Assembly (NCBI GenBank): GCA_963828715.1
Contig: CAWHFX010000009.1
Span: 62,001-126,000 of the forward strand
Reading direction: 5' to 3'
DNA: 64,000 nucleotides
DNA from: JAQGMV01 sp963828715
GTDB taxonomy: Bacteria; Pseudomonadota; Gammaproteobacteria; Burkholderiales; SG8-41
Shown here: positions 1 through 9,236 of the stretch, one piece after another
Position numbering within the stretch: the stretch's first letter is position 1
Layout of the letters: every line of letters begins with the position of its first letter
Notes under the pieces: model-generated
What the model saw: the letters and a program-made list of their open reading frames with translations, nothing else
The model's database searches: none
Told to the model about the DNA's origin: nothing
Program-made: the position numbers and the translations under genes

Positions 1-123
1 CCGCGAACCACGCAGGCGGGCACCGTCCGCGAACAGATGCTCATGACATGCCGCGACGGTTGCGGTAATGCCGTGGAGTTCAAAGGGCTGCGTAACCCGA
101 AGGACGTTTACGCCGGCGACTAG
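1..123 (+). CDS. C-terminal 40 residues of an unidentified protein
   Basis: The frame is open from the left window edge to a TAG at 121-123, giving the last 40 residues of a gene that starts outside the window. The tail contains two cysteines four residues apart (TCRDGCGN) and ends VYAGD. I do not recognise the family and give no function. It runs directly into a copy of the dispersed palindromic repeat, which probably lies in its 3' untranslated region and may terminate it. Confidence 0.5.
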   Translation, partial: PRTTQAGTVREQMLMTCRDGCGNAVEFKGLRNPKDVYAGD

Positions 124-206
124 GGGGTGGCGCTCGCCTTCGACTCGGGCCTCGCCACCCTACGGAACAGAGGGAAACCAAGGTTTCCCTCCGTAACCTC
201 CTTTCC
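124..206 (-). repeat. Dispersed bipartite palindromic repeat, family 1, copy A
   Basis: This 83-base element is the reverse complement of near-identical elements at 32084-32170 and 62087-62259, and has the same orientation as the copy at 59648-59727. It has two parts: a GTTACGGAGGGAAAC...TCCCTCTGTTCC half and a GGGTGGCG...CGCCACCC stem. It sits immediately after a stop codon and can fold into two hairpins, so it may act as a REP-like 3' element or terminator. Confidence 0.8.
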
Positions 207-240
207 TTTTCGCGGCGTCGTCCGATAGGTACCGACACGC

Positions 241-1197
241 CTACTCGCTTTTGATCCCCGCGCTCCTGACGAGCCGCGACCAGCGGCTCACATCCTCTTC
301 CGTGTAACGCTTCAGCGCTTCCGGCGTCATGATCGTGGGCTCGAGGCCCTGCGCTTCGAGCTTTTCGCGCGTGTCCGGATCATTCAGCGCTTTTTCGATT
401 GCGCCGTTCAGGCGTTTGACGATCGCGGCCGGTGTGCGCGCCGGCGCAAAAACGCCATACCACGTCACCAGCTCGAAACCGGGCACCGTATCCGCGATCA
501 CCGGGGTATCGGGAATCACGGGCGAGCGTTTCGTGCCGCCGGTGCCGATCAGGCGCAGGCGCCCCGCTTTCACATGCGCGAGCACGGTCGGCATGCTGCT
601 GAACATGAGGTGCACCTGGCCGGCGATCAGGTCGGTCATGGCCGGCGCCGTTCCCTTGTAAGGCACGTGCACGATGTTCGTGTTCGTGAGCGACTTCAGC
701 AGCTCGCCGCCGAGATGCGGCGATGTGCCATTGCCGACCGATGCGTAATTGAGCGTGCCCGGTTTCGCCTTCGCGAGCGCAACCAGCTCGCGGACGTTCG
801 TTACCGGCACGGAAGGATGTACCACGAGAACCTGCGGACTCTGCACGAGCATCGCGACGGGCGCGAAATCCTTCAGCGGGTCGTACGAGACGCTCGGCAG
901 GATGAGCGGCGCGAGGAACGTTCCGCCGCCGGTTCCGAACAGCAGGGTGTACCCGTCCGGCGCGGCGCGCGCGACGAGCTCGCTGCCGATGACCGTTCCG
1001 GCGCCCGGACGATTGTCGACGACGACCTGCTGCCCGACGATGGAAGAGAGTTTCTGTCCGACCACACGGCCGACGAAGTCGGTCGGCCCGCCCGCCGGAT
1101 AGGGAACGATGAGACGAATGGGGCGAATCGGATACGTCTGTGCGAAAGACGCAGCCGGCATCGCCAAAGCACACATGAACAGCAATACCCGCAACAC
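241..1197 (-). CDS. Bug/TctC-family tripartite tricarboxylate transporter receptor
   Basis: Predicted periplasmic solute-binding receptor that would capture an organic acid for a tripartite tricarboxylate transporter. It is 318 residues long with a signal peptide over about residues 1-22 (hydrophobic core ending ASFAQ). Next come the family signatures VPYPAGGPTDFVGR, VVVDNRPGAGTVIG and PDGYTLLFGTGGG. The GTG start at 1197 is preceded by AGGAG at good spacing; the open frame runs further upstream through the pirin gene but that part is a shadow. It follows the pirin gene by 59 bases on the same strand. No TctA or TctB membrane gene is nearby, so its partner is encoded elsewhere. The ligand cannot be read from the sequence. 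Confidence 0.9.
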   Translation of the reverse strand: MLRVLLFMCALAMPAASFAQTYPIRPIRLIVPYPAGGPTDFVGRVVGQKLSSIVGQQVVVDNRPGAGTVIGSELVARAAPDGYTLLFGTGGGTFLAPLILPSVSYDPLKDFAPVAMLVQSPQVLVVHPSVPVTNVRELVALAKAKPGTLNYASVGNGTSPHLGGELLKSLTNTNIVHVPYKGTAPAMTDLIAGQVHLMFSSMPTVLAHVKAGRLRLIGTGGTKRSPVIPDTPVIADTVPGFELVTWYGVFAPARTPAAIVKRLNGAIEKALNDPDTREKLEAQGLEPTIMTPEALKRYTEEDVSRWSRLVRSAGIKSE

Positions 1198-1256
1198 GCC
1201 AGCTCCTGGAGAACCTTTCGCGGATTCTGTCCGGAGCGGCGTGCGCGGGCAAGCCG

Positions 1257-2117
1257 TCAACCGGTCAATGCGCCGTGCTGATACTCGCGAATCGCCTGCT
1301 CGATTTCCTCGCGCGTATTCATGACGAAGGGGCCGTACTGCACGATCGGCTCGCCGATCGGTTTGCCGGCGAGCAGGAGCAAACGCGTACCTTCCGCATC
1401 TGCCCGCACGCGAATCTCCTCGCCGCCGGACAGCAGACCACCGCTGTGCGTTGCAAGCGGACGTTCCCCGCCGGATGGACCGACGAGCGCCGCGCCCTCG
1501 AACACGTAGAGGAACGCGTTGTAGTCCGCGTTGACGGCCTGCGTGAACGTGGCGCCGGCGGGCAGCTCGACGTCGAGGTACAGCGGATCCGTCGTGAGAC
1601 CGCCGATCGGGCCCGCCGTTTCCGTTCCGTTCGCGCGCACCTTCCCGGCGATCACCTTGACGACGCCTCCGCCGTCGAGCTTCACGGCAGGAATCTCCGA
1701 CGGATCGATGTCGCGATAGCTCGCCGGCTTCATTTTTTCGTTCGCCGGCAGGTTGATCCAGAGCTGGAACCCGCGCATGCGGCCCTCGACCTGCTGCGGC
1801 ATCTCCGAATGGATGATGCCGCGTCCCGCGGTCATCCACTGCACGCCGCCGCTCTTCAGGTCGCCGCGATGGCCGAGGTGGTCCTCGTGCAGCATGTGCC
1901 CGTCGAGCAGATACGTGACCGTCTCGAAGCCACGGTGCGGATGTGACGGGAAGCCCGCGATGTAGTCGCCGGGGTTTTCCGACGAAAACTCGTCGAGCAT
2001 GAGAAACGGATCGTGCCGCGCACCCTCTGCGCTGCCGAGGCTGCGCCGCAGCTTGACGCCCGCGCCGTCGGACGTCGGTACGGACCGTATGACTTGTCGC
2101 AGTGTTCGAATGGTCAT
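1257..2117 (-). CDS. Pirin family protein
   Basis: A 286-residue two-cupin protein of the pirin (YhhW-like) family, some members of which have quercetin 2,3-dioxygenase activity. The N-terminal cupin shows the metal ligands in PSHPHRGFETVTYLLDG, HEDHLGHRG and HSEMPQ, so the metal site looks intact. The ATG at 2117 is preceded by CTGGAGAAACC. It lies 25 bases downstream of the azoreductase gene on the same strand, so the two are probably one transcript under the divergent LysR regulator. This is a common proteobacterial stress arrangement, but the exact substrate is unknown. Confidence 0.92.
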   Translation of the reverse strand: MTIRTLRQVIRSVPTSDGAGVKLRRSLGSAEGARHDPFLMLDEFSSENPGDYIAGFPSHPHRGFETVTYLLDGHMLHEDHLGHRGDLKSGGVQWMTAGRGIIHSEMPQQVEGRMRGFQLWINLPANEKMKPASYRDIDPSEIPAVKLDGGGVVKVIAGKVRANGTETAGPIGGLTTDPLYLDVELPAGATFTQAVNADYNAFLYVFEGAALVGPSGGERPLATHSGGLLSGGEEIRVRADAEGTRLLLLAGKPIGEPIVQYGPFVMNTREEIEQAIREYQHGALTG

Positions 2118-2142
2118 GGTTTCTCCAGGATTCAATGTGCCC

Positions 2143-2767
2143 TCACGCCGCAACCGGAAGCGGTTCGCGTACGAGGTCAGCGACGACGCGTTGCGCGCGT
2201 GCAAGCGCCGTTTTCTTCACGTCGGGGCCGATCGCCAGCCCTTCCGCATAAACGAACTCGACATCGGTGATGCCCAGGAATGCAAGAAACTGACGCACGT
2301 AGGCCGTCTGATTATCCAACGGGCTTCCCGCGTATTGACCGCCGCGCGTCGCGAACACGTACGCTTTCTTACCGGTCAACAGTCCGACCGGGCCCTGCGC
2401 GGTGTAGCGGAAGGTGACGCCGGCGCGCGCGATATGGTCGAAATAGGCTTTGAGCATGGAAGGCACGCCGAAGTTGTAAAGCGGAAGGCCGATCGCAATC
2501 GCATCGGCGTCCTTCAGTTCCGCGATCAAACGGTCCGAATAGTCGACGACACCCTGCTGCTCTGCCGTCCGTTCTTCGGGCTTCGCCAGGAATGCGCCGA
2601 AGCGCTCGGCCGTGAGATGCGGGACCGGGTCAGCCGCGAGGTCGCGCACGATGATGCGCGAAGCGGGTTCTCGCGCCTGCCAGGCTTGCGCGAACGCGTC
2701 CGCGAGGCGGCTCGATTCGCCCTGTTCCGAATAAAGACTGCGTCTTCAGCGTCAGCAAGGTTTTCAT
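2143..2767 (-). CDS. azoR: FMN-dependent NADH-azoreductase, split by one extra base
   Basis: Flavodoxin-fold NADH:quinone/azo oxidoreductase of the AzoR family. The ATG at 2767 follows a GGGAG ribosome site and reads MKTLLTLKT. A single extra base near 2740 then shifts the frame. Dropping it gives SLYSEQGESSRLADAF running straight into the long 2649-2143 frame, 207 residues in total against 201 for E. coli AzoR. FMN-site features GLPLYNFGVPSMLKAYFD and FATRGGQY are present. The frameshift is most likely an assembly error, because all other family features are intact. It is divergent from the LysR gene and co-directional with pirin, which suggests induction by electrophiles or quinones. Confidence 0.85.
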
Positions 2768-2817
2768 GATGGCTCCCAAAGTAATCAACGACGATGGGAG
2801 CATTGAACCATTTACAG

Positions 2818-2855
2818 GATCGATAAAAAACTTCAAAATTTCGGCCTTATCAATC
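2818..2855. promoter_or_regulatory. Inverted repeat between azoR and the LysR gene (candidate operator)
   Basis: The 104-base divergent spacer holds GATCGATAA at 2818-2826 and TTATCAATC at 2847-2855, matching in 8 of 9 positions as an inverted repeat, followed by the palindromic ATCGAT runs up to the LysR start. LysR regulators usually bind interrupted dyads near divergent promoters, so this is a plausible site. The assignment rests on position and symmetry only. Confidence 0.4.
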
Positions 2856-2871
2856 GATCTGATCGATCGAT

Positions 2872-3801
2872 ATGCCAATCCCCCGTATCACTCTGGAGCA
2901 ATGGCAGGCCCTGGTCGCCGTCGTGGAGTCCGGCAGCTATGCGAAGGCGGCCGAACTGCTCCACAAGACGCAGTCCACCGTGACCTACGGCGTCCAGAAG
3001 ATCGAATCGCTCCTCGGTGTGAAGGTCTTCGCCATCAAGGGGCGCAAAGCGGTGCTGACGCCGACCGGACAGACACTCTATCGCCGCGCGCGCGTACTCC
3101 TCGCGGAAGCAGCCGGGCTGGAGTCGGCGGCAAAGAGATTGTCGGCGGGATGGGAGGCCGAGCTGACGATCACGGTCGACCACCTCTTTCCGACCACTGC
3201 CATGCTCCAGGCGCTGGATCGCTTCTCACGCGAAAGTCCGCATACGCACATCGAGCTGATCGACTCGGTGATCAGCGGAACCGAAGAAGCGTTGCTCGGC
3301 CGCAGGACCGATCTCGCCATTGCTCCGACGATCCCCGCCGGCTTCCTGGGCGATCCGCTCCTGCGCATGCGCATCATCGCGGTCGCCCGGCCTGATCACC
3401 CGCTGCACCAGCTCGGGCGCCCGGTGACGCAGGACGATCTCCGCGCGTACCGCCAGCTCGTCGTGCGCGAATCCGGCACTGCGCGCGCCACTCGTCTCGC
3501 GGTCGAGTCAGCACAGCGCTGGACGGTCAGTCACATGGCTACATCCATAGAAGCAGCGCGAATGGGCTATGGCTACGCGTGGCTCGGCGAGGACAAGATC
3601 CGTGCGGAGCTGGACGCGAATGAGCTCAAGCCGCTGCGGCTGCGCGAAGGGCCGGAACGCTATGCACAGCTTTATCTCGTCTTCGGGAATCGCGATCTCG
3701 CGGGCCCGGGCGCGCTGCGCCTCGCGGAGATCATTCACGAGACCGTCGCTGAAACCTGCCCGGCCGCAATGACGGACACACGCGTGCGGGCGTCGACTTA
3801 A
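2872..3801 (+). CDS. LysR-family transcriptional regulator
   Basis: A 309-residue regulator with an N-terminal winged helix-turn-helix (about residues 5-65: LEQWQALVAVVESGSYAKAA and TQSTVTYGVQKIESLLG) and a periplasmic-binding-like effector domain (about 90-295). It starts at the ATG at 2872 and is transcribed away from azoR-pirin, the classic layout for a LysR protein controlling its neighbour. The HTH begins right at the N-terminus, which supports the start. The effector is unknown; a quinone or electrophile would fit the targets, but this is inference. Confidence 0.9.
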   Translation: MPIPRITLEQWQALVAVVESGSYAKAAELLHKTQSTVTYGVQKIESLLGVKVFAIKGRKAVLTPTGQTLYRRARVLLAEAAGLESAAKRLSAGWEAELTITVDHLFPTTAMLQALDRFSRESPHTHIELIDSVISGTEEALLGRRTDLAIAPTIPAGFLGDPLLRMRIIAVARPDHPLHQLGRPVTQDDLRAYRQLVVRESGTARATRLAVESAQRWTVSHMATSIEAARMGYGYAWLGEDKIRAELDANELKPLRLREGPERYAQLYLVFGNRDLAGPGALRLAEIIHETVAETCPAAMTDTRVRAST

Positions 3802-3862
3802 CGCACCGAGGCTCGCGCAGCGAGGCGCTCGAAGTGGAACGGGCACCGCCTGCGCAAGTCGA

Positions 3863-5051
3863 TCACGCTGCCGCTTCCAGGATTTCGACGATCTGCTGCA
3901 CCGACTCGATCCGGCGCGGATTCTGCGGCGTCCAGTCCTCGTGCATGCAGTGCTCGGCGATCGTTTGGAAATGCTCGCGTGTCACACCGACTTCGCTCAG
4001 GCGGCGCGGCAGCCCCAGCCCGGCGACGAATGCGGCGATGACATCCGCCGCGTCTTCACCCTTGCGACCCATGGTTTCCGCCACCTGCGCCTGGAGGCCC
4101 GCATTCACTCCATGGTTGTAGCGCATCACGTGCGGCAGCATGAGGCACGAGGTAAACCCATGCGCAACGCCGCACGTTCCGCCGAGCACGTGGCCGATCG
4201 CGTGGCTCGCACCCATCGGCGCGCCGGCTTGACGCGCAGCCATCGCGACCCACATCGCGAGTTGGCATTGAAGCCGCGCATCGAGGTCGGCGGGATCGTG
4301 TTTCACGGCGGGCAAACCGAGCGCCAGCAGCTTGATGGCGTGCAGAAAGAGTCCGTCGCTCGCCGGATTGGATTTGCCCGAGCAGAAACCTTCGACCGCA
4401 TGGTCGAGTGCGCGTATGCCCGTCGACAGAAACACCGGCAAAGGCGCATGCACGGTCGGCGCCGGGTCGAGGATGATGACCGCCGGGATCATCTTCGCGT
4501 GCCGATAGCCTTCCTTCACGTTGCGGCGGGTGTCCGTGCAGCCCGCGCTCGCGTTGAACTCGCCGGCCGACAGCGTGGTGGGAACCGCGATCTGCGGGAT
4601 ACGCGGCCCCTCGTAATCCGTCGCGGCCTTGCGCCCGTCGCCCATCGGTACGCGCACGAAACGCGTCGAGGCCTTCCACACGGTCGATGCCGTGCTGCAG
4701 GCAGAGCCTGACCATCTTGCCGGCGTCGGTCAGCGACCCGCCGCCGAACGTGATGACGAGATCGGCGGCTGCGGCGCGCGCGGCATTTGCGGCGTCGATG
4801 ACTGCGTCACGCGGCGTATGGGACGGCATCGCATCGTACAGACCCGCGTACCGGTCGCCGAGGCTCGCGCGCATTCGCTGCACCTCGTCGGTCGTGCGAT
4901 TCATCGTGCGACTCGCCATGACAAACACACGCCGCGCATCGAGCCGATCGGCTTCCGCCCGCGCACTCTGCGCTGCGGGACGACCGTAGACGATTCGTTC
5001 GATGTTCGAGAAGACGAAAGTACCCTGATGGCCCGGTGTGTTTGCGCTCAT
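3863..5051 (-). CDS. Iron-containing alcohol dehydrogenase (maleylacetate reductase-like), one frameshift
   Basis: NAD(P)-dependent group III dehydrogenase. The N-terminal frame from 5051 carries the nucleotide-binding FGGGSLTDAGK. A second frame carries the iron-binding part, with ALDHAVEGF and SHAIGHVLGG...AHG. The frames differ by one extra base near 4659 (between LDAF and RVPMGDG). Removing it gives 395 residues, the normal size for the family. Ligand Asp and His residues are present. The start context at 5051 is weak. It sits 25 bases upstream of nothing obvious on its own strand except the CinA gene at 5077-5565, which would precede it in transcription. The substrate is unknown; alcohol or maleylacetate-type substrates are both possible. 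Confidence 0.8.
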
Positions 5052-5076
5052 TTCGAGTTGACTCGCGCCGTTTCTG

Positions 5077-5565
5077 TCATCGACGCTCAGCGATGTTCGC
5101 CGCCAGCAATTCGAGCGCGGCTTGCGCGAACGCGTACATGTTCTCCATGCGATCGCCGCTGCCCGTCTCGATTATCTTCGCGTGCTCCACGGGTCCGCTG
5201 ACACCGATGCACGAGTGGCCCGGCGCGTAGCCATAGCGACTGCCAGTGGGACCCGCGGTGCCTGCCTCGCTGACGCCCCACGTGGTGCCAAGCAGCTCCC
5301 GCACGACGCGTGCTCTGAACAGCGCATTCGATTCCGTGCCGGGCTGCTGGCCCTGGAGGCGCTCCTCGGTCGTATTCATGAGCTTCAGAAACGCGGTGCG
5401 CGTGTAGAGAACCCCACCGCCGACGAAGTACGCCGAAGCGCCGGGTACCGCGAGCAGTGCCGCCGAGATCAATCCACCACTGGAAGATTCGCTGACAGCA
5501 ATCGTCTCGTTGCGTGACTTGAGCAGCGCCGCGATTTTTTCCGCATACGGCATCAGCTTTTGCAT
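5077..5565 (-). CDS. pncC: CinA C-terminal domain protein (nicotinamide-nucleotide amidohydrolase)
   Basis: A 162-residue stand-alone CinA C-terminal domain, the type that deamidates nicotinamide mononucleotide in the pyridine nucleotide salvage cycle. Family signatures visible are ESSSGGLISAALLAVPGAS, YFVGGGVLYT and SEAGTAGPTGSRYG. The ATG at 5565 has a strong AAGGAGGAG ribosome site; the longer frame upstream lacks one. It is divergent from the SDR gene. Some CinA-like proteins of this size carry other functions, so the enzymatic role is inferred from family only. Confidence 0.8.
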   Translation of the reverse strand: MQKLMPYAEKIAALLKSRNETIAVSESSSGGLISAALLAVPGASAYFVGGGVLYTRTAFLKLMNTTEERLQGQQPGTESNALFRARVVRELLGTTWGVSEAGTAGPTGSRYGYAPGHSCIGVSGPVEHAKIIETGSGDRMENMYAFAQAALELLAANIAERR

Positions 5566-5657
5566 CGTGATCTCCTCCTTCGGGAATGGCCGCTGATTGT
5601 AATGCCACTCTCGGTCGCAGACGCTATACTTCACGCGCTTCGATATGAGGAGTGGTC

Positions 5658-6419
5658 ATGGCGGGTCGTCTGACAGGTTCGGTCGCGATCGTTACGGCAG
5701 CGGCGCAAGGCATCGGGGAATTCATCGCAAAGGGATTCGCGCGCGAAGGCGCATCGGTTGCGCTCGTGGACATCAATCAGGGCGAGGCAGACCGTGTCGC
5801 AGCGGAGATCGGCAAAGCGGGCGGCAGGGCGATCGTCCTGATCACGGACGCGACGAAGTCCGATGCGGTGAACGCGATGGTCAAAACGGTTCATGATCGG
5901 CTCGGACCGCCGGACATACTCGTGAACGCGGCGGGCGGCTTCCACCGTCTCGCGCCGATCGAGGATATCTCCGATGACGAATGGAATCGCGTCATCACGA
6001 TCAACATGACGACCACGTTCTATTGCTCGCGCGCCGTGGCGCCGACCATGATGGAGCGCAAGAAGGGCCGCATCATCAACATCGCTTCCGGCGCCGGCAT
6101 CATGCCGAACCCGTTCGCGCCCTCTTACATCCCGTACGGTGCCGCAAAAGCAGGCGTCATTGGCTTTACCAAACTGCTTGCGCGCGAACTGGGCGAGCAC
6201 GGCATCACCGTCAATTCGATCTCGCCCGGTACGACGGCAACGCCGCGCGTGGTCAAGGTGCGCAGCCCCGAGAGCATGAAAAAGATCGCGGAGCAGAACC
6301 CGATGCGTTGCATCGTCGAGCCGCAGGATAGCGCCGAGGCGGCGATCTTTCTCGCATCGCCCGAAGCGCGCTACATCACGGGCGTCAACCTGAACGTGAA
6401 CGCCGGCAACATCATGTAG
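5658..6419 (+). CDS. SDR-family NAD(P)-dependent oxidoreductase
   Basis: A classical short-chain dehydrogenase of 253 residues. The Rossmann motif reads TAAAQGIG, so the usual first glycine of TGxxxGIG is alanine. NAAGG (the NNAG-like motif), the catalytic Ser in NIASGAG and YGAAK (YxxxK) are present, and the C-terminus ends NVNAGNIM. The ATG at 5658 is preceded by GAGGAG; a GTG six bases upstream overlaps that site and is less likely. It is a single gene, divergent from the CinA gene. The substrate is not inferable. Confidence 0.9.
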   Translation: MAGRLTGSVAIVTAAAQGIGEFIAKGFAREGASVALVDINQGEADRVAAEIGKAGGRAIVLITDATKSDAVNAMVKTVHDRLGPPDILVNAAGGFHRLAPIEDISDDEWNRVITINMTTTFYCSRAVAPTMMERKKGRIINIASGAGIMPNPFAPSYIPYGAAKAGVIGFTKLLARELGEHGITVNSISPGTTATPRVVKVRSPESMKKIAEQNPMRCIVEPQDSAEAAIFLASPEARYITGVNLNVNAGNIM

Positions 6420-6618
6420 CTTGTAGAAGCCGGCTTTTGATCCACGGACACTGTCGGATCATCTCGTTGTCAGGGGGCAGAAAACGCCCAAAACCGGTCG
6501 GTCAGCGGTCTGCCGCGACGCCCGATAGCTGCCGGGCGCCAGGGTTGCGCGACTGACGTTTAACGAACGATCGATCGGGTCTAGCCCGCGCCGTTTGTCC
6601 AAATCAAAAGGATAGCAT

Positions 6619-7446
6619 TCAGAACGGGCGCGTTATCCCCATCTCCACCCGTGTGCTGTAGGTGCCCTTGATGTTGTCCGGTCCCCACAGGCGGTGGCCG
6701 AGCATGAGCCAGGTGCGCCAGCCCGCGCCGAAGAAGAGCCCGCCCTCGATCTCGCCGACGGCGCCGGTTCTGCCGTCCTGGATCCAGTCCACCGTGGGCT
6801 TCCCCTTCAGCTTGAACGTATATTTCCCGCGCCAGACGTCGTATAGGGTCAGCTCCAGCTTCGTGTAGTTGATCTCGCTGCGCGCGGCATCGCCCGCGAC
6901 GGACACGACCTGTGACAGCTCGGACTCGAACTGCGGTTTGTGCGCTTTCGGTTCCTCGAAGAAAGGCGCACTTAAAGGCACGACCACCCGCACGCCCCCA
7001 CTCAACTGGTACTTGCCGCCGCCGAGGTTCTCGGGATTGGCGGTGGGGAACGTCGCTTCAATATAGGAGCCGATGGTGTAGCCATCCTTCGGCACGGCCC
7101 GGAACCTGACGCGCATCTTTATGTCGCCCAGCCGCGGATCGAAGGGACTGCCTTCGAAATCGGCCGTCGCGTCGGGAAACGGCAGGTCGAGCCGCAGGAT
7201 GTCCACCGGGCCGTCGAGAAACTTCTCAAGCCGCAAAGTCGTCTTGGTAGATTCCTCGGGCGTCCCGCGCGCGGTGTTCTCCCGCTTCAGCTCGAAGCGG
7301 CCCCACGGGCGGGATTTGGACGGCTGGCTCCCCTCACCCGAATCCGCTGCGCCTGCCTCGGCTGGCCATGCCAGCGCCGCCGCGCAGGCACAGCACAACA
7401 AAAGCACTGCGGACATCGCAGTTAGCAGCCATGAGCGGACGCTCAT
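6619..7446 (-). CDS. Exported protein, possible outer-membrane beta-barrel
   Basis: A 275-residue protein of unknown function. It has an N-terminal signal sequence (hydrophobic LLLCCACAAALAWPAEAGA; the cysteines could instead make it a lipoprotein). The body is rich in alternating polar/hydrophobic strands (LELTLYDVWRGKYTFKLKG, GGLFFGAGWRTWLMLGHRL) and ends in Phe (GITRPF), as outer-membrane barrels do. The chosen ATG at 7446 follows AGAAAG; an upstream ATG at 7482 is possible. It lies downstream of the ion-channel gene on the same strand, 91 bases away. I do not recognise a named family. Confidence 0.65.
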   Translation of the reverse strand: MSVRSWLLTAMSAVLLLCCACAAALAWPAEAGAADSGEGSQPSKSRPWGRFELKRENTARGTPEESTKTTLRLEKFLDGPVDILRLDLPFPDATADFEGSPFDPRLGDIKMRVRFRAVPKDGYTIGSYIEATFPTANPENLGGGKYQLSGGVRVVVPLSAPFFEEPKAHKPQFESELSQVVSVAGDAARSEINYTKLELTLYDVWRGKYTFKLKGKPTVDWIQDGRTGAVGEIEGGLFFGAGWRTWLMLGHRLWGPDNIKGTYSTRVEMGITRPF

Positions 7447-7537
7447 CTTTCTTTCTCGAGCAGGTGACGAGACCGTTGGCAATCTCGGGCAGGGCGTCCG
7501 ATCGGGGCACGCTGCGTCCGCCTGCGCGGCGCAGAAG

Positions 7538-8695
7538 CTAGACGGTACCGTGTGGCTGCAGTCGCGAAAGATCCGGCAGATTCTGGCTCAGCAAGATCAG
7601 CTCATCGCCTTCGCACAACGGTCCCGCTTCCCCGCCCACCGGGTTGAGCATCATTTTTTCACCGCGATAGAGCCCGATGAGAAGGCACGCCTTCATGCTC
7701 GTGCGATCGGGCAGGAACACGTTTGCCGCTGCGACGAAATCCATCCCGACAAGTTGGGCAGGCACCGGCACCAGGTACATCTCGTTGGCGTCGCGCCGGA
7801 CCGACAGCAGCTCTTGATAAACGCGCGTCATGCCATGAAAGAGCGCGGCGCGTGCCATCAGCCGCAATCCGAAGTCGGCGGCCGAGATGACTTCATCGGC
7901 ACCCGACTTGCGCATGTGCGACCGGTATTTGGGATCCTGGCACTCGGCCACGATGTTTGGCTGGCGCTCTTGCACGCAAACGCTCTTGACGGCAATGCAG
8001 CACACGATGGTTTTTCCGTCGGCGTGCTGGTCCTGACGGTCGTCCGACAAGATGACGACGGAATGCGCTTGCGCAACCTTGGCGCGGCGCAGGATCACTT
8101 CGTTGGCTGGGTCACCCTTGACGATATAGACGTCGTTGAAGGCGGCATCATCCTGTTTGTCAGGCAGCACGACTTCGTCGGGTGTGTCGTGGATGATCAC
8201 GACTGGCCGCGTGTCGGTGACGATACCGCTGTGCACCTCCCGTATCCAGTCCAGTGCTCGCGGCGACCAGTTGCACAGCACCAGATGGTCGGACATTTCA
8301 AGATTAGTCACCTCGCGACTCCTTAGTGCGCGTTCGATCAGGATCGACGCCACGCTGGCGGTGAACAAGCCGGCCAGGGCGACACCGACGACAAGCACGG
8401 CGGACACGATGAGCCGCCCAACAAGAGTCTTGGGCGCGTCGCTGAGGCCGCTGAAGAGGGTGACCCAGACGTTCCAGAGGGACTCGCGCCACGTCTCGAA
8501 CGCTGGAGTCGTGCCACGCTCCGCGAAGTGGAGTGCCGTGCCGCTGACGATCCAGATCACCACGACAGCGGTCAGGATCTTCCAGATCTGGTGGCGGTTC
8601 CACGCCTTCAGCACGCTCAGCAGCGCGTCGCGCCACGACGCCTTGCCCCGAAGTCGAACGGGCTCGCTCAAAGCCGAGCCTCTGCGCTGGAGCAA
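7538..8695 (-). CDS. Two-TM ion channel with RCK/TrkA-N domain and non-canonical filter
   Basis: A membrane channel or NAD-binding regulator of about 385 residues. Two hydrophobic helices (about residues 38-58 and 90-118) flank a pore loop. They are followed by a cytoplasmic RCK-type Rossmann domain (HLVLCNWSPRALDWIREV, then VVIIHD, YIVKGDPANEVILRRAKV, VVILSDD) and a C-terminal ligand-binding lobe. The layout resembles MthK and the CASTOR/POLLUX/DMI1 channels. The pore reads TLFSGLSD where potassium channels have TVGYGD, so ion selectivity is uncertain. The start is unsure: the frame opens at a TTG (8695), and a second TTG further in is also plausible. Confidence 0.7.
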   Translation of the reverse strand: MLQRRGSALSEPVRLRGKASWRDALLSVLKAWNRHQIWKILTAVVVIWIVSGTALHFAERGTTPAFETWRESLWNVWVTLFSGLSDAPKTLVGRLIVSAVLVVGVALAGLFTASVASILIERALRSREVTNLEMSDHLVLCNWSPRALDWIREVHSGIVTDTRPVVIIHDTPDEVVLPDKQDDAAFNDVYIVKGDPANEVILRRAKVAQAHSVVILSDDRQDQHADGKTIVCCIAVKSVCVQERQPNIVAECQDPKYRSHMRKSGADEVISAADFGLRLMARAALFHGMTRVYQELLSVRRDANEMYLVPVPAQLVGMDFVAAANVFLPDRTSMKACLLIGLYRGEKMMLNPVGGEAGPLCEGDELILLSQNLPDLSRLQPHGTV

Positions 8696-9034
8696 TCACC
8701 CATGTCATTTTCCGTGCGCGAGGCTGTCACGATTGAGGCGAGCGTAAATTGTTTCCATGCGGACAGTCGCTGTGGTCGCACTGATTCGCTACGCTCATAG
8801 CTCGTCAAGTCCCGCGTTCACTGCCAGCCATGACAACCGGCTGTCGTCCACGGCAGCGCTCGCCGGCATATTCACGCCCTCTCCTGAACGGCAGCTCTCG
8901 CTGCGATATTACCGTCATCTGCGGCCGGCGTCCGAACGGCGGCAATGGGGTCAATAGCCGCTCCGGCGCGCCATGTTTTCCGTGAAGCTATTCTAGCGTC
9001 GCAACGGTCGCGCTATGCTCGTCATCCAGCGTGT

Positions 9035-9236
9035 CAGAGCACGACGTTGACGCTTGCATCGCGCAGCGGAATTGCGAGCGCGCTTCCCTCGAGCCATTCG
9101 ATCGGCGCACCAGCGTTAGCGCGAAGCGATCGCGCTAACGCTAATCATGGCGGGATTGAGATCGAGACCGACGACGCGGCCTTCGAGCCCTACGCGCCGT
9201 GCTGCGATGCGTGCGACCAGCGGCGGACTCGAAGGA
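9035..9236 (-). pseudogene. Relic of a SAM-dependent methyltransferase
   Basis: Reading the minus strand from about 9236 gives LVARIAARRVGLEGRVVGLD then LNPAMI, which is motif I and the following strand of a class I (UbiE/MenG-like) methyltransferase. After a stop and a frame change the strand continues APIEWLEGSALAIPLRDASV and NVVL, matching the motif II-III region. The start and the C-terminal half are missing, and a 31-base hairpin replaces the link between the two pieces. This is a decayed fragment, not a gene. The assignment is by eye. Confidence 0.5.
9112..9142. repeat. Perfect 13-bp hairpin inside the methyltransferase relic
   Basis: AGCGTTAGCGCGA at 9112-9124 and TCGCGCTAACGCT at 9130-9142 pair perfectly around a 5-base loop. 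It lies exactly where the two methyltransferase pieces should join. Confidence 0.8.
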
